NCBI GenBank assembly: GCA_035934015.1
Contig: DASYYH010000003.1
Span: 62,001-126,000, forward strand
DNA length: 64,000 nucleotides
From: Candidatus Acidiferrales bacterium
GTDB lineage: Bacteria > Acidobacteriota > Terriglobia > Acidiferrales > UBA7541
Direction: 5' to 3'
Of this stretch, positions 19,373 through 30,442 are shown piece after piece (position 1 is the stretch's first letter; every line of letters begins with the position of its first letter). The position numbers and the translations under genes were made by a program. The notes under the pieces are model-generated. The model searched no databases and was not told the origin of the DNA. It was given only the letters and a program-made list of their open reading frames with translations.

Positions 19373-21835
19373 TCACTCATAGCGCAACGCCACCATCGGA
19401 TCCACGCGCATCGCCCGCCGCGCCGGAATGTAACACGCCAAAAGCGCGACGACCACGAGCAGAAGCGCGACGCCGATGAACGTCACAGCATCCGTTGCGC
19501 TGACGCCAAAGAGCAAGCTCGACATCAGCCGCGTCAAAAACAGCGACGCGACGATGCCGACCGCGACGCCGATCGCCGCGAGGCGCAATCCCTGCGCGAG
19601 CACCAGCCGCAGCACCTGACGCGGCTCGGCGCCGAGCGCCATACGAATGCCGATTTCATGCGTCCGCTGCGTGACGGAATACGAAATCACGCCGTAAATT
19701 CCCACCATAGCGAGCAGCAATCCGAGCGCGCCGAATGCAGCCAGAAGGAAACTTTGGAAGCGCGGCGACGCGACAGAAGTCGCCACGCGGTGCTGCATCG
19801 TCTCCACACTCGAGATCGGCTGGTCTTTGTCGAACGACCAGATTTCCCTTTGCGCGGCGGAAATGACGGCGGCGGGATTGGCCTTCGTCCGCAGAAACAA
19901 GTCGATTTGAAAACCAGACTTGAGCGCGTCAGAAAAATCGGATTGAAAGAAAGAGGCGTAGATTTCAGGCCTGGGCGCGGCGCGCGGATTCCAGTCGCGC
20001 GCGTTGCCCGCCACGCCGACAATCTCATTCCAGATTCTATTGTGCTTCGCGTCCTCGTCGCCCATCCAGATGCGTTTGCCGATGGGACTCTGCGCGCCGA
20101 AAAACTTCTGCGCCAACGACTCGTTCACAATCACCGCACGCGCGGAATTGAGCTGATCGGCTTCCGTGAATTCGCGCCCTTGCAACAGTGGAATCCCCAT
20201 CGTGTGGAAGTAGCCGGGCGCGGCGCTCGCCCAATCCGCGGTCAGTTTCGCGCTCGGATTTTCCGCAGCTCCTTCGATGGCGAATTCAGCTTCGCCGTGG
20301 CTGCCGGAAAGCGGGCCGCCGTTGGTTGTTGCGCAAGCCGATTCGACTGCGGAATTGCTTCGGAATCGGTCCGTGAGCGTGCGCACATAGGAAAACAGGT
20401 CTTGCTCTGTCTTGAATTTCGCCGCGGGCATATCCAGTTCGATGGCGAGAACGTTTCGCGTGTCGAAACCAAGATTCACGCGCAACAGACGAGAGAGGCT
20501 GCGCAGAGCGAGCGTGGCGCCGATAACCAGCACGAGCGCGAGGGCGATTTCCGTGACGACGAGAATCTGGCGCAGCGGATTGTGGCCGGAGCTTGATGCG
20601 CCGGTTTGCGCGCCGGCGGCGCTCTCTTTCATCGCGATGGTCAGATTGTTGCGCGAGGAAAGAAATGCAGGCGCAAGGCCGAAGAGCAGCCCGGCGAGAA
20701 TCGAGACGCCGAGCGTGAAGAGCAGAACGCGCGTGTCAATAGTGACTCTGTCTCCGCCGAACATCATCACGCCGACGAGCGGCTTGAGCGCGACGACACT
20801 CCACTCCGCGAGCAGCAATCCGCACGCACCGCCAGCAAGCGCCAGCATCAGGCTTTCGACAATCAACTGGCGCACGAGCCGCGCGCGCGTCGCGCCAAGC
20901 GTCGAGCGAATGGCCAGCTCGCGCCGCCGCGCCCAGCCGCGCGACAAAAACAAGTTGCCGACATTGGCGCAGGCGATCAGCAGGACGAAGCCGACCGCGC
21001 CGAGCAAAATGAAAAGCGGCGTGCGCGAATCGCGCGTCATATCCTGGCGCAGAGAATCGGCGCGGAAGCTCCATTCCTTGTCTTCTTTGGGATACGCCTT
21101 GGCAAGACGCGCGGCGATGCCGTCCAGTTCTGCTTGCGCCTGCGCAATCGAGACGCCCGGCTTCAAGCGCGCCATCACCGGAATCCCGTGATTCCCGCGC
21201 TGCGACAGTTCCTCCTGCGATGGTGCGAAAGGCGTCCAGATATCGACCATAGCGGGAGAAAACATGATTTTCGGAAGCGGCGGCATGACACCGACGACTT
21301 GATACGGTTTGCCGTCGAGCATGATGCTTGTCCCGACGATATGCGGATCGGAGCCGAATTGCGTGCGCCAGAGCGCGCCGCTCAGAATCGCTTCGCGATC
21401 CGCGCCGGGCTGCATTTCGGCCGGCAAAAACGCGCGGCCATAGAGCGGCTTGATTCCCAGCATGGAGAAAAAGTCGGAGGTGACTGTCGCGCCGTCGAGC
21501 TGCCGCGGCGTGCCGCGGCCGGTGAGATCCACGTTCGAATATTGGAACGGGACGACGGCGGAAAAGGATTTGCTTTGCGAACGGACGTCGATGATGTCCG
21601 GAAGCGAAAGACCGAGATTCCAGAAATCGAAAAATGTGGCGTGCGCGTGGATATTCACGAGTGTCGAGGGATCGTTGAACGGCAGCGGCGCGAGCATGGT
21701 GGTATTCACGACGGAGAAAATCGCGGTATTGGCGCCGATGCCGAGGGCGAGCGTGAGCACGGCGACGGCAGCAAAGCCGCGCGATTTCGCGAGAGTGCGG
21801 ATGGCGTAGCGAATATCCTGCAGCAATGAACTCAC
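19373..21835 (-). CDS. ADOP-family permease, copy 6
   Basis: 820 residues, starting [20 protein letters not shown]. Both FtsX halves and the tail [12 protein letters not shown] are intact. The first extracytoplasmic domain is distinctive ([20 protein letters not shown]). The start codon is only 15 bp from the stop of the copy at 21851, so the two are almost certainly in one transcript, which may also include the peptidase chimera further upstream. Confidence 0.95.
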   Translation of the reverse strand: MSSLLQDIRYAIRTLAKSRGFAAVAVLTLALGIGANTAIFSVVNTTMLAPLPFNDPSTLVNIHAHATFFDFWNLGLSLPDIIDVRSQSKSFSAVVPFQYSNVDLTGRGTPRQLDGATVTSDFFSMLGIKPLYGRAFLPAEMQPGADREAILSGALWRTQFGSDPHIVGTSIMLDGKPYQVVGVMPPLPKIMFSPAMVDIWTPFAPSQEELSQRGNHGIPVMARLKPGVSIAQAQAELDGIAARLAKAYPKEDKEWSFRADSLRQDMTRDSRTPLFILLGAVGFVLLIACANVGNLFLSRGWARRRELAIRSTLGATRARLVRQLIVESLMLALAGGACGLLLAEWSVVALKPLVGVMMFGGDRVTIDTRVLLFTLGVSILAGLLFGLAPAFLSSRNNLTIAMKESAAGAQTGASSSGHNPLRQILVVTEIALALVLVIGATLALRSLSRLLRVNLGFDTRNVLAIELDMPAAKFKTEQDLFSYVRTLTDRFRSNSAVESACATTNGGPLSGSHGEAEFAIEGAAENPSAKLTADWASAAPGYFHTMGIPLLQGREFTEADQLNSARAVIVNESLAQKFFGAQSPIGKRIWMGDEDAKHNRIWNEIVGVAGNARDWNPRAAPRPEIYASFFQSDFSDALKSGFQIDLFLRTKANPAAVISAAQREIWSFDKDQPISSVETMQHRVATSVASPRFQSFLLAAFGALGLLLAMVGIYGVISYSVTQRTHEIGIRMALGAEPRQVLRLVLAQGLRLAAIGVAVGIVASLFLTRLMSSLLFGVSATDAVTFIGVALLLVVVALLACYIPARRAMRVDPMVALRYE

Positions 21836-21850
21836 GTTCTCCTCCCTGCG

Positions 21851-24307
21851 TTACTCATAGCGCAGCGCGATCATGGGATCCACCCTTGTCGCCCGGCGCG
21901 CGGGAATGTAGCAAGCGAGCAGCGCGACGAAAACCAGGACGATTGCAGCGCCGCCGAAAGAAACCGGATCCGCGGCGCTGACGCCATAGAGCACGCTTTG
22001 CATCGCGCGCATGAGCAGCAGGCCCGCGACGATGCCGGCGGCGGCCCCTGCAAAAGCGAGCTTCGAGCCCTGCCGCAGCACCAGACGCAGCACATCCCCG
22101 CGCTGCGCGCCGAGAGCCATGCGAATGCCAAATTCATTGGTGCGTTCGGTGACGCTATAGCTGATCAACCCATAAAGGCCGACGGCTGCGAGGACGATCG
22201 CCAGCACGGCGAAGACCGCGAGCAAATTCGTGGCGAAACGCTGCGGGCCAAGCGAATCGGCGATGCGCGCGTCCATGGTTTCCATGTTGGAGACGGGCAG
22301 TTTCGCATCCACATCATGGACCGCCTGACGGATGGCTGCGTCGCCCGCTGCCGTGCTGCCGCTGGTTTTTGCGATCAAATATCCAAAGGACGCCTGGCTT
22401 TGATAGACCGGGTAATAATACGAGCCTTTTCCCGCAGACATCGAGATGCCCACGGATTGCTCTTCTCCAGCAAGCGTGGTGAAGCGAATGTTACCGACGA
22501 TGCCGACGATCGTGGCCCAGGGCGAGTTATTGCCGTTCCTGATTTGTTTGCCGATGGGATCTTCGTTGGGCCAGTAAGTTTTCGCGAGATTTTCGTCAAT
22601 GATGGCGACGGCCTGCGAGCCTTTGCGGTCATCATCGGTGAAATAGCGGCCCTTGAAAAGAGGAATGCCAAGGGCTTTGAAATAGCCCGCCGTCACGATG
22701 CGAATCGCGCCATGCGGGCCGGGATCACCGGGAGATGTGGGCCGGCCCTGAATATTGAAAGATGATGTGCCGTCGTTTCCCGTGAAAGGAAGCGGAAATC
22801 CCCCGCCGGCAGCGACAACGCCTGGGGATTGAGAGAGACGGTCGAGTACCGTCTGGAAAAATGCTTCTTGCTTGTCCTGTGTGTTGTACTGCGCGTTGGG
22901 CAAAGAGACGCCGGCCGCGGTCACATTCTGCGGGCTGAAGCCGGGATTCACGTCGCTGATGCGCGAGAGGCTCTTGAGCAGGAGCGCGGTTCCGGCGAGA
23001 AGCACGAGGCCGAGAGCAAGTTCTCCGGCGACAAGCACGGCGCGAAAACGCTGGCGACCACGGCTGCCGGTCGAGGAGCGGCCGGATTCGCGCAGGGCGT
23101 TATAAGGATCGGCGTGCGACATGTGCCAGGCCGGGACCGTGCCGAAAATCAGGACGGCGACGAGACCGGCAATGACGGTGAAGGCCAGCACGTAGCCATC
23201 GAGCGAAAACGTCAGGCCGCTGGACATTTCCTTGGGCGCGGCGAAAAGAAGCGCTTGGAGGCCGAATTGCGCGACAAAAAGCCCGGCGAGAATTCCCAGT
23301 ACGCCGAGGCCAAGATTTTCGCAGAGGGCTTGCGTCATCAGGCGCGCACGCGATGCGCCCAGCGCGGCGCGGACGGCAAGTTCCTTCGAGCGCCCGGCGG
23401 CCTTGGAAAGCAGAAGTCCGGCGATATTGGCGCAGGCGATGAGCAGAACGAAGGCGACGGCGGCGGTGAGAATTACGATGGGCGTGGTCAGGTTGCCGAA
23501 GACGTAACTTGTGAGCGGCATGAGGAACATGCCCCACTCCGCGGTTTTTGCGAAATTTGTCGCGGGATTATCGAAGACGCGCTGCATGAGCACACGCATG
23601 TAGGCATTGGCTTGCGAAAAGGAAACGCCGGGCTGCAGGCGCGCGACGGAGAGAAAGTTTTCGTTGAAGGTGTTGTCAACGGCGAACGCTTTGGGATCGA
23701 GGCCCATCGGCGCCCACAGATCGGTCTGCGGATTCGGCCAATGAAAATTGGCGGGCATAACGCCGATGATGCGATAGGGCTGCTGATCGAGCTGAATCGC
23801 GCGGCCAACGGCGCCGCGATCGCCGCCGAACCAGCGTTGCCACGCGCCATACGAGAGAATAATTTCGCGATTGGCGTTCGGCTGATCTTCCTCTTTGGTG
23901 AACGTGCGTCCGGCAATGGGCCTGGCGCCGAAGACGTCGAACCATTGCCAGGTGACCAGCGCGCCGCGCAGCCGCTCGGGATAATCGCCGCCGGTGTAGT
24001 TGAAGCTCGCGCCTGTTTCCAGAGCGGCGACGGCGAAGATGTTCTTGCTGTCGCGCACTTGCGCGTAGTCGGGAACGGAGACGACGATATTCTTCAGGCC
24101 GAGCTTGTTGTAATACGCGCGCTGCACGACGACGCGATCCGGCTGCACGACGCCCGGCGGATGCAGGAAAAGCGTGTTGACGACGGAGAAAATCGCCGTG
24201 TTCGCGCCGATGCCGAGTGCCAGCGTGAGGATGGCGACGGCGGCGAAGGCGGGAGATTTGACCAGCGCGCGAAGCCCGTAGCGAATGTCTTGCAGCAGCG
24301 TATTCAT
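21851..24307 (-). CDS. ADOP-family permease, copy 7
   Basis: 818 residues, starting [20 protein letters not shown]. The first extracytoplasmic domain (AYYNKLGLKNIVVSVPDYAQ) is unlike the other copies. C-terminal tail [12 protein letters not shown]. Its first 109 bp, including the upstream AGGTGAACG, are about 98% identical to the start of the M28 chimera located 104 bp upstream (26709-26817). One of the two was copied from the other by duplication or gene conversion. Confidence 0.95.
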   Translation of the reverse strand: MNTLLQDIRYGLRALVKSPAFAAVAILTLALGIGANTAIFSVVNTLFLHPPGVVQPDRVVVQRAYYNKLGLKNIVVSVPDYAQVRDSKNIFAVAALETGASFNYTGGDYPERLRGALVTWQWFDVFGARPIAGRTFTKEEDQPNANREIILSYGAWQRWFGGDRGAVGRAIQLDQQPYRIIGVMPANFHWPNPQTDLWAPMGLDPKAFAVDNTFNENFLSVARLQPGVSFSQANAYMRVLMQRVFDNPATNFAKTAEWGMFLMPLTSYVFGNLTTPIVILTAAVAFVLLIACANIAGLLLSKAAGRSKELAVRAALGASRARLMTQALCENLGLGVLGILAGLFVAQFGLQALLFAAPKEMSSGLTFSLDGYVLAFTVIAGLVAVLIFGTVPAWHMSHADPYNALRESGRSSTGSRGRQRFRAVLVAGELALGLVLLAGTALLLKSLSRISDVNPGFSPQNVTAAGVSLPNAQYNTQDKQEAFFQTVLDRLSQSPGVVAAGGGFPLPFTGNDGTSSFNIQGRPTSPGDPGPHGAIRIVTAGYFKALGIPLFKGRYFTDDDRKGSQAVAIIDENLAKTYWPNEDPIGKQIRNGNNSPWATIVGIVGNIRFTTLAGEEQSVGISMSAGKGSYYYPVYQSQASFGYLIAKTSGSTAAGDAAIRQAVHDVDAKLPVSNMETMDARIADSLGPQRFATNLLAVFAVLAIVLAAVGLYGLISYSVTERTNEFGIRMALGAQRGDVLRLVLRQGSKLAFAGAAAGIVAGLLLMRAMQSVLYGVSAADPVSFGGAAIVLVFVALLACYIPARRATRVDPMIALRYE

Positions 24308-24316
24308 CGTTCACCT
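24208..24316. repeat. 109-bp tract shared with 26709-26817
   Basis: Direct repeat covering the first codons and ribosome-binding region of the ADOP at 21851-24307. Reading both tracts side by side I count two mismatches. The two tracts are in the same orientation, about 2.5 kb apart. Confidence 0.85.
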
Positions 24317-24411
24317 CCGCAGGCCATTTCAAGCTGGGCTCGACTTCTTCGCTCAGTCGCCATGCCGGTATCAGTAGCAACCCTCTGCACGCTCCACTCT
24401 GCGCCGACCTC

Positions 24412-26808
24412 TTATCGCATCAGAGCAGCCGCGCGTTGAACCAATTGCGCTTCAGTCTGCAACACACCAGCAACCTTGACAATGTTTTGCTGTGCCTCGA
24501 GCCATTGTTTTTGCTCAATGGCCTCGCGCACAGCCGGCATCGTCTTTGCCACGTATCCGGTATAAAAACCAGGCGCGTAAAGCTGGTGTTTGTACCAGGG
24601 ACGATTGGGCAAGCCGGAATCAAGCAGGAGCTTGCGCTCGCTCTGGATCAATAGCGCGTTCACCTGCTCGAGAACGTTCGCGTTTACGGTGTTTCCGCGC
24701 ACAGCGACGGCCAGATCGTAATGCTGCGCGGCCCGCGTCAGTTGCTCGACGGCATTATCGAGCGCGGAAAAATCCAACGCCTGACCTGGCGGCAAAATCT
24801 GCAGTTTGGGCGCAATGGTCGGATGCAGTGGATCGTTGACATTCCGATAGACGCCTTCCTGCAGTTCCCTGTTCGTCTCTTCCATCTGCTCACGCGTGCT
24901 GCGGTCGAGTTCTTTGAGTTGCGTGACGTAGAGCTTCACCGTATCGGCCAAGCTCGTGAAGTTGAAGGGCAAAAGGTCGGCATCGGCCATGCGCATTACC
25001 GCTGTTCCGACGGTCTGCGCCAGGGTGCGTTCATACTTAAAACCGGGATCTCCGAAATGTGAGAAATGGTAGAAATCATCGTAAATCGAGTGATACACCC
25101 CATACTCATCCTCTCCTGCGTAACCCATGTTCAGTGAAGCAATGCCAAGATGGTCCAGAAAAGGAGTGAAATCAGACCCTGAACCGGACGCGCCAATTCG
25201 CAAATCAGGCCGTGTGCGCGCTTCGCGGCGATACTCAGCGAGCGGTTGATTGACATCCTCGTCATCACCGTCATACGCAAAACCTTTGCCCGTCACAATC
25301 TGAGACGCCTGCGCGCGTTGCCACACACTCACATTGACCTCTGGGTCTTGAACGTCGCGCGCGACGCCATTGATGAATGGCTCGAGCGTGTGCGAACCAT
25401 CGACAACCAGGAATCCGCGTCCGTTCCCATCGGTGTTAACATACATGACGGCTTTTTGTTGCAACTCCGCGGCATGCGTCTCGGCATATTCGGTTGAACC
25501 GAACAAACCCCACTCTTCGCCGTCCCATGAGCCATAAATGATCGTGCGTTTCGGTCTCCAGCCTTGCTTCAGGAGTTCGCTATATGCGCGCAGCTCCTCC
25601 ATTTCCGCAACTTGCCCGGCGAGTGGATCGTCGGCGCCGTTGACCCAGCCGTCGTAATGATTGCCACGGAGAATCCACTCATCCGGATACTGCGAACCCG
25701 GAATGCGCGTGATGACATCGCGCACGGGTCTCAGTTTCCAGTCAAAAGTCACCTTCAGATGAACCTTCGCAGGCCCTGGGCCGAGGTGATAGGTTATCGC
25801 CAAACCGCCACGCATGTGTTCTGGCGCCAGCGGCCCGCCCAGAGCGCGCAAGAGCGGTTCAGCATCGGCATAACTGATGGGCAGCGTTGGGATTTTTGTG
25901 ATTACCGAGATCGTCTTAAGATCAGGAATCGGGCGGTTCGGATCGGTAGCGCCGACGCCTGGAGTAAGCGGATCACCGGAGTAAAGCGTTAAATCCATCA
26001 AAGACCCGCGTTGCACGGCATCTGGCGGCCGATACCCGCCCTTGGGAAAAACGTCCCCTTGGAAATAGCCATCATCGCGTGGGTCCGAATAGATGATGCA
26101 GCCTACCGCGCCATGCTCCGCCGCAACTTTCGGCTTCATACCGCGCATTGAGTCACCGTAACGTGCAATCACAATTGCACCTTTCACAGAGACTCCGAGC
26201 CGCTCCAATTCCTCATAATCAGCGGGGACGCCGTAGTTCACATAAACGAGCGGCGCGGTCACGTCGCCATCAATGGAGAAGGCGTTAAATGTAGGCAACT
26301 GCTCGTCCTGCTGACTTGACGTCGGATCCTGCGCCACAGCGGGTTCACGCAGCTTCGCGGTGAACCGCATCGGCTCTTCAAGTTCGAGCACGCGCTCCTT
26401 CGGCCAGGGTGCCAGAGCGTAATAGGTCTCTATGTGTGAATCCAGTCCCCAAGATTTGAACTGATTCATCAGCCACTTGGCATTACTTTCGTCCCAGGGC
26501 TGTCCAACGGCGTTTGGGTGCGCTGAGAGCCGCTCTAGGTAACCGCCCGCCTTTTCGGCGCTCGGAATGCTCTGAAACTTTGCTTCCCATTGGCGCTCAC
26601 TGTCCGCATTTTTGAAATTGTAGCCGGCTATTGACGGCTGCTGGCTGGAGTCTCTATGCGGCGCAAGGAGGCTCGAATTGACTGCCGAGAAAAGGGCAGT
26701 ATTCGGGTCGATGCCGAGTGCCAGCGTGAGGATGGCGACGGCGGCGAAGGCCGGAGATTTGACCAGCGCGCGAAGCCCGTAGCGAATGTCCTGCAGCAGC
26801 GTATTCAT
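24412..26808 (-). CDS. Chimera: ADOP N-terminal anchor fused to M28 (GCPII-like) peptidase
   Basis: 798 residues. Residues 1-50 are the ADOP leader ([20 protein letters not shown] plus the first helix); there is no FtsX or MacB domain. From about residue 60 it is a glutamate carboxypeptidase II-like M28 protein: a PA-type insert about 185-345, then the zinc/catalytic residues in NHYDGW (His), ADDPL (Asp), DGEEWG (catalytic Glu and Glu ligand), NTDGNG (Asp) and VYHSIYD (His), then a C-terminal dimerisation-like domain. All expected ligands are present, so activity is plausible. The ADOP helix would act as an uncleaved signal anchor, placing the peptidase outside the membrane. The start and ribosome-binding site come with the ADOP segment. 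Automatic annotation might miscall it as a permease. Confidence 0.9.
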   Translation of the reverse strand: MNTLLQDIRYGLRALVKSPAFAAVAILTLALGIDPNTALFSAVNSSLLAPHRDSSQQPSIAGYNFKNADSERQWEAKFQSIPSAEKAGGYLERLSAHPNAVGQPWDESNAKWLMNQFKSWGLDSHIETYYALAPWPKERVLELEEPMRFTAKLREPAVAQDPTSSQQDEQLPTFNAFSIDGDVTAPLVYVNYGVPADYEELERLGVSVKGAIVIARYGDSMRGMKPKVAAEHGAVGCIIYSDPRDDGYFQGDVFPKGGYRPPDAVQRGSLMDLTLYSGDPLTPGVGATDPNRPIPDLKTISVITKIPTLPISYADAEPLLRALGGPLAPEHMRGGLAITYHLGPGPAKVHLKVTFDWKLRPVRDVITRIPGSQYPDEWILRGNHYDGWVNGADDPLAGQVAEMEELRAYSELLKQGWRPKRTIIYGSWDGEEWGLFGSTEYAETHAAELQQKAVMYVNTDGNGRGFLVVDGSHTLEPFINGVARDVQDPEVNVSVWQRAQASQIVTGKGFAYDGDDEDVNQPLAEYRREARTRPDLRIGASGSGSDFTPFLDHLGIASLNMGYAGEDEYGVYHSIYDDFYHFSHFGDPGFKYERTLAQTVGTAVMRMADADLLPFNFTSLADTVKLYVTQLKELDRSTREQMEETNRELQEGVYRNVNDPLHPTIAPKLQILPPGQALDFSALDNAVEQLTRAAQHYDLAVAVRGNTVNANVLEQVNALLIQSERKLLLDSGLPNRPWYKHQLYAPGFYTGYVAKTMPAVREAIEQKQWLEAQQNIVKVAGVLQTEAQLVQRAAALMR

Positions 26809-26817
26809 CGTTCACCT
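26709..26817. repeat. 109-bp tract shared with 24208-24316
   Basis: Contains the N-terminal codons and upstream region of the M28 chimera. Identity to the start of the next ADOP drops sharply at 26708, within the codons for [15 protein letters not shown], where the sequence also departs from the usual [13 protein letters not shown]. Confidence 0.85.
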
Positions 26818-27180
26818 CTCAAGTACAGTGACGAGTGACCCGCCTACGCCAAACAGTCTAACCGCACATGCCGCAAAAGCCTCGTGTCAGCCCGCAAATT
26901 GCGCGGCCTGGACGTGAGCTACAAATTCGCACAGCTCGCAGGCGAGTTTACATCGCGAACGAACATGACCGAGCACCCCATCAAAGAATAGAGATGCTCC
27001 GCAGGACGTATGCCGAAGACATTTTGCGTATTACGCTGATAAAACAGATGTTAGAGGGACAAGACGGCGAGCTTGCGCGTTCGGTATGTCCATTTGCGGG
27101 AGAGCGTGTCGCGAAAACGAACAATGGTTCCGGAGGCTGGAAGCTTGAAGCTAGAGGTTGGAAAAAGCGGATTTCGAGGG

Positions 27181-27292
27181 TATAGCCTCGCCCGCCACAA
27201 CGGGCAAGCCTGGGCGGGTCTCCCACCCAAACGCTTAAAGACCCGCGTTTCCCGGCCCCCGCCCAAAAACCTCGCTCCTAGGAAGGCACGTT
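27181..27292. repeat. Degraded REP-like palindrome, family A
   Basis: Fragments TAGCCTCGCCCG, CCTGGGCGGGTCTCC, TTAAAGACCCGCG and CCTCGCTCCTA occur in the order of family A but with insertions. It looks like an old or rearranged copy. Confidence 0.5.
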
Positions 27293-27334
27293 CGCCTCTT
27301 CGCGCCAGTCGCCACTACTTTTACGGTTGCTTGC

Positions 27335-27363
27335 TAACCACTGGCCGCTGATCACTGACCACT
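27335..27363. repeat. Degenerate CCACTGA heptamer repeat
   Basis: TAACCACTGGCCGCTGATCA followed by CTGACCACT lies immediately behind the ADOP stop codon at 27368; closely similar to 8843-8872. Confidence 0.65.
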
Positions 27364-27367
27364 CTCT

Positions 27368-30001
27368 TCATTCATAGCGCAGGGCGACCATCGGATCGAT
27401 GCGCATGGCGCGGCGCGCGGGAATGTAGCAGGCGGCGAGGGCCACGAGCATGAGCAGCACGACGACGGCGATGAACGTGAGCGGGTCTTTGTCCCGCACG
27501 CCGTATAGAAATTGGGCGAGCAGGCGTGACACGGCGAGCGCGGCGGCTATTCCAATGGCTGTGCCGATGAGGACGGCGCGCATGCCTTGGCCGATGACGA
27601 GACGAAGAACGTCGCGCGGTTGCGCGCCGAGGGCCATGCGGATGCCGATTTCGTGAGTGCGCTGTGCAACCACGTAGGCGAGCACGCTGTAAATGCCAAC
27701 GGATGCGAGCACCAGCGCGAGAATACCGAAGAGTCCGAGGAGGATGGAGCGGAAGCGTGCGTCACCTTCGGAGTCGGAGACGAAAGACGTCATCGGGCGA
27801 ACGTCCTGCACGGGAAGAGACGAATCCATATCGTGGATTTGCGCTTGTAGAGCGCTGGCAAGCGAAGAGGGGTTGCCGCGAGTACGCAGCACGAACACCA
27901 TGACCCACCACTTCTCTTGCGTGTAGGGGAAGTACATCATCGGAGTAGGCGCGTCGGCCATGGTCTGGTCCTTTACGTCGCCGACGACACCCACGATTCG
28001 CGCGTTGTAAGGCATACGGAGGCCACTGATTTGAAGGCTCTGCCCAATCGGATCCTGGTGCGCAAAATAGCGGCGCGCGAGCTCCTGGTCGATGATGACG
28101 ATCGCTGGGGCGTTCGGCGCGGTGTCGGCTTCTTCGAATTCGCGCCCGCGAAGAAGCGCCATGTGCATCACGCGAAAATAATCCGGCGTGATGTCGTGTG
28201 CTTGCGCAATCGGCGACTGGCCGGGCGGAAGAGGCGGAGCGCCAACGACGCTGAAACCGTAGCCGAACGCCGATCCGGTGAAAGGGACGGGCAGTGCGGC
28301 CGCAGCATCTTCAACGCCGGGAAGATTTTTCATACGGCCGACGGCCTGGCGGAAAAATGCGTTCCACTGTTCGGGCATGCTGTATTGCGCTTTCGGAAGC
28401 TCGACGGTGGCGACGAGGACATTCAGCGGATCGAAACCCGGACTCGAATGTGTGAGCAGATAAAAACTTTTGAGCAGCAAACCGGAGCCGATCAGCAAAA
28501 TCATGGCAAGAGCGACTTCCACGACGACGAGCGCGTTGCGCGTCCAGCGGCGCCTCGCGGAGCCCGTTGAGCCGCGGCCGTTTTCGCGGAGAACTTCGTT
28601 GAGGTCGATTTCGGAGGATTGCCAAGCGGGCGCAAGGCCGAAGAGAACTCCAGCAAAAATGGAAAGTGCAAAAGTGAACGCCAGCACCCAGCCATCGACA
28701 CTAATGTCGCGCAGGTGCGGGAGATCGGCGGCGGCGAATGACTTAATCGACGCTACTCCGCCATAGGCGAGAAGCAAGCCGGCAATGCCGGCGCAAATTC
28801 CGAGGAGCACGCTTTCGGTGAGAAGCTGGCGAAAGATGCGCGCGCGTCCAGCGCCGAGAGCAACACGCACAGCGATTTCCTTGGCGCGGCCCGTGGCGCG
28901 CGCGAGAAGAAGATTGGCGATATTCGCGCAGGCGATGAGCACGACGAGGCCCACGGCGCCGAGCAGGATAAGCAGGACGGGCTGAGCGTCGCCGACAACC
29001 AGACGCTTGAGGTTCGAAACATGGAGGACTTCGGTGGGATCGAGCAAATTGCCGTATTGCTTGAGCATACCCTTATATAGGGAGTTCAGCTCGGCTTCGG
29101 CCTGCGCGTCCGTGACGCCGGATTTCAGGCGTCCGATGAAAGAAAGAAAACGCCCCTTGCGGATTCCGATGATGGATGCATAGTCGGGACTCTGCATGGC
29201 GGGAATCCAGAATTCGCTGGGCGGGCTCTGGTCGGGATAACGAAAATCCGCCGGCATGACGCCGACGACGGTGAAGGGTTCGGAATCGAGCTGGATGGAT
29301 TTGCCGATGATGTTGGGGTCTGCGCCGAGCTGATCGCGCCAAAATCCTTCGCCGATGACCACGACAAGACCCGCGCCTTTGACGTCGTCCTGAGATTCGA
29401 GCGTGCGGCCAAGGAGGGGCGGGGTACCCAGCGTCGTGAAGAGTCCTGAACTGGTGATTGCGCCGTAAACGATCGTGGGAGCGCCGTGGCCGGTGAGCGT
29501 CATCTGGTTGGAGGCATAACCGGCCACAGCGGAGAAGGATTTCGCGTCACGCTGGTAATCAAGGATATTCACGTAGGATTCGCTGCTTTGAATCGAAGAG
29601 CTAAGCGGGACGCGCGAAGAGGTTTGGCTGACGACCACGAGCTGATTCGCGTTGGAGTAGGGCAGCGGCTGCAAGACGACGGAGTTCACGATGGAAAAAA
29701 TCGCAGTGTTCGCGCCGATGCCAAGAGCGAGAGTAAGAATTGCGACGGCAGCGAAGCCGGGAGATTTGCGCAGCATGCGCAGACCATTGCGAATGTCCTG
29801 CACAAGCTGTTCGAGCCAGAGCGTAGTCCACACGCCACGCGTGTCTTCCTTCACTTGTGTGACGTTGCCGAACTTGCGCACCGCGGCGAAGCGCGCCTCT
29901 TCCGGAGACATTCCACGATCGATGTTGTCTTGCGTCTCGCGGGCAATGTGCTCGCGAATGTCGTCATCGAAGTCCTGCATCATTTCCTTGCGGCGATTCA
30001 T
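27368..30001 (-). CDS. ADOP-family permease with PadR-linked N-terminal prefix, copy 8
   Basis: 877 residues from the ATG at 30001, which overlaps the padR stop by ATGA; the longer ORF would run through padR. The first 60 residues are a soluble prefix ([37 protein letters not shown]) found on ADOPs encoded beside PadR regulators. The usual [18 protein letters not shown] start follows. Both FtsX halves are intact and the tail is [12 protein letters not shown]. It is the only copy here with the prefix and with a dedicated regulator, so its expression is probably controlled separately. Confidence 0.95.
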   Translation of the reverse strand: MNRRKEMMQDFDDDIREHIARETQDNIDRGMSPEEARFAAVRKFGNVTQVKEDTRGVWTTLWLEQLVQDIRNGLRMLRKSPGFAAVAILTLALGIGANTAIFSIVNSVVLQPLPYSNANQLVVVSQTSSRVPLSSSIQSSESYVNILDYQRDAKSFSAVAGYASNQMTLTGHGAPTIVYGAITSSGLFTTLGTPPLLGRTLESQDDVKGAGLVVVIGEGFWRDQLGADPNIIGKSIQLDSEPFTVVGVMPADFRYPDQSPPSEFWIPAMQSPDYASIIGIRKGRFLSFIGRLKSGVTDAQAEAELNSLYKGMLKQYGNLLDPTEVLHVSNLKRLVVGDAQPVLLILLGAVGLVVLIACANIANLLLARATGRAKEIAVRVALGAGRARIFRQLLTESVLLGICAGIAGLLLAYGGVASIKSFAAADLPHLRDISVDGWVLAFTFALSIFAGVLFGLAPAWQSSEIDLNEVLRENGRGSTGSARRRWTRNALVVVEVALAMILLIGSGLLLKSFYLLTHSSPGFDPLNVLVATVELPKAQYSMPEQWNAFFRQAVGRMKNLPGVEDAAAALPVPFTGSAFGYGFSVVGAPPLPPGQSPIAQAHDITPDYFRVMHMALLRGREFEEADTAPNAPAIVIIDQELARRYFAHQDPIGQSLQISGLRMPYNARIVGVVGDVKDQTMADAPTPMMYFPYTQEKWWVMVFVLRTRGNPSSLASALQAQIHDMDSSLPVQDVRPMTSFVSDSEGDARFRSILLGLFGILALVLASVGIYSVLAYVVAQRTHEIGIRMALGAQPRDVLRLVIGQGMRAVLIGTAIGIAAALAVSRLLAQFLYGVRDKDPLTFIAVVVLLMLVALAACYIPARRAMRIDPMVALRYE

Positions 30002-30360
30002 GGTTCGCCCTCCTGTCGCGCGGGCCGGAGAATCTGCGCAATCGCGCCGCTGAGTTTCTGCCACTTGCCGGTTTCGACCGCCAGTTGGCGGCGGCCCAGT
30101 GGAGTCAGCTTGTAGAATTTTGCGCGCCGGTTGTTTTCCGAAGTTCCCTTCTCGACGGAGATCCATCCTCGCCTGATCAGCCGGTGCAGCGCGGGATAGA
30201 GCGAGCCTTGCTCGACCTGCAGCACTTCATCGGAGTTGAATTCGATGGCTTTGGCGATGGCGTGGCCGTGAGCCGGGCCGAGAAGCAAGGTCCGCAGGAT
30301 GAGCATATCCAGCGTGCCCTGCAGGAGTTCGACGCGGTCGTTCTGTTCTTTAGTAGACAT
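29998..30360 (-). CDS. PadR-family transcriptional regulator
   Basis: 120 residues from the ATG at 30360. Winged-helix PadR features are clear: [30 protein letters not shown], then [20 protein letters not shown] and the wing [21 protein letters not shown]. The gene overlaps the ADOP it presumably controls by 4 bp. A TTGACA/TATTGT promoter places the transcript start within a few bases of this ATG, and I see no Shine-Dalgarno sequence, so the mRNA may be leaderless. An 8-bp inverted repeat flanks the promoter and could be the autoregulatory operator. Confidence 0.93.
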   Translation of the reverse strand: MSTKEQNDRVELLQGTLDMLILRTLLLGPAHGHAIAKAIEFNSDEVLQVEQGSLYPALHRLIRRGWISVEKGTSENNRRAKFYKLTPLGRRQLAVETGKWQKLSGAIAQILRPARQEGEP

Positions 30361-30396
30361 TCTAGGTGACAATACGCGCTTCCGGTAGAATGTCAA
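30356..30396 (-). promoter_or_regulatory. Promoter and possible PadR operator
   Basis: On the minus strand TTGACA (30391-30396), a 16-bp spacer and TATTGT (30369-30374) form a sigma-70-type promoter. GACATTCT (30356-30363) and AGAATGTC (30387-30394) form a perfect inverted repeat enclosing the -10 element and touching the -35. PadR proteins are known to bind ATGT/ACAT-type repeats; binding here is inferred. Confidence 0.6.
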
Positions 30397-30442
30397 GGGG
30401 AAGATCATTGCCGCTCCGGTTCTCGCTAGGAAGCCTGTCGCG

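Larger units (their letters stand above)
26818..27367. other. Intergenic region with possible coding remnant and repeats
   Basis: No intact gene is supported. The first 170 bp in one plus-strand frame read like the end of a degraded protein (LRGLDVSYKFAQLAGEF, then TEHPIKE and a stop), but I do not recognise a family. From 27181 there is a degraded family A palindrome, and heptamer repeats end the region. Confidence 0.45.

Noticed and set aside
21851-26808. Calling the gene at 24412-26808 an ABC permease
   Set aside because: Only the first 50 residues are permease-like; FtsX and MacB domains are absent and the remainder is an M28 peptidase.
26868-27226. ORFs on both strands in the spacer behind the prefix-ADOP gene
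   Set aside because: No family, no ribosome-binding site; another frame of the same DNA looks like a degraded gene end and repeats follow.
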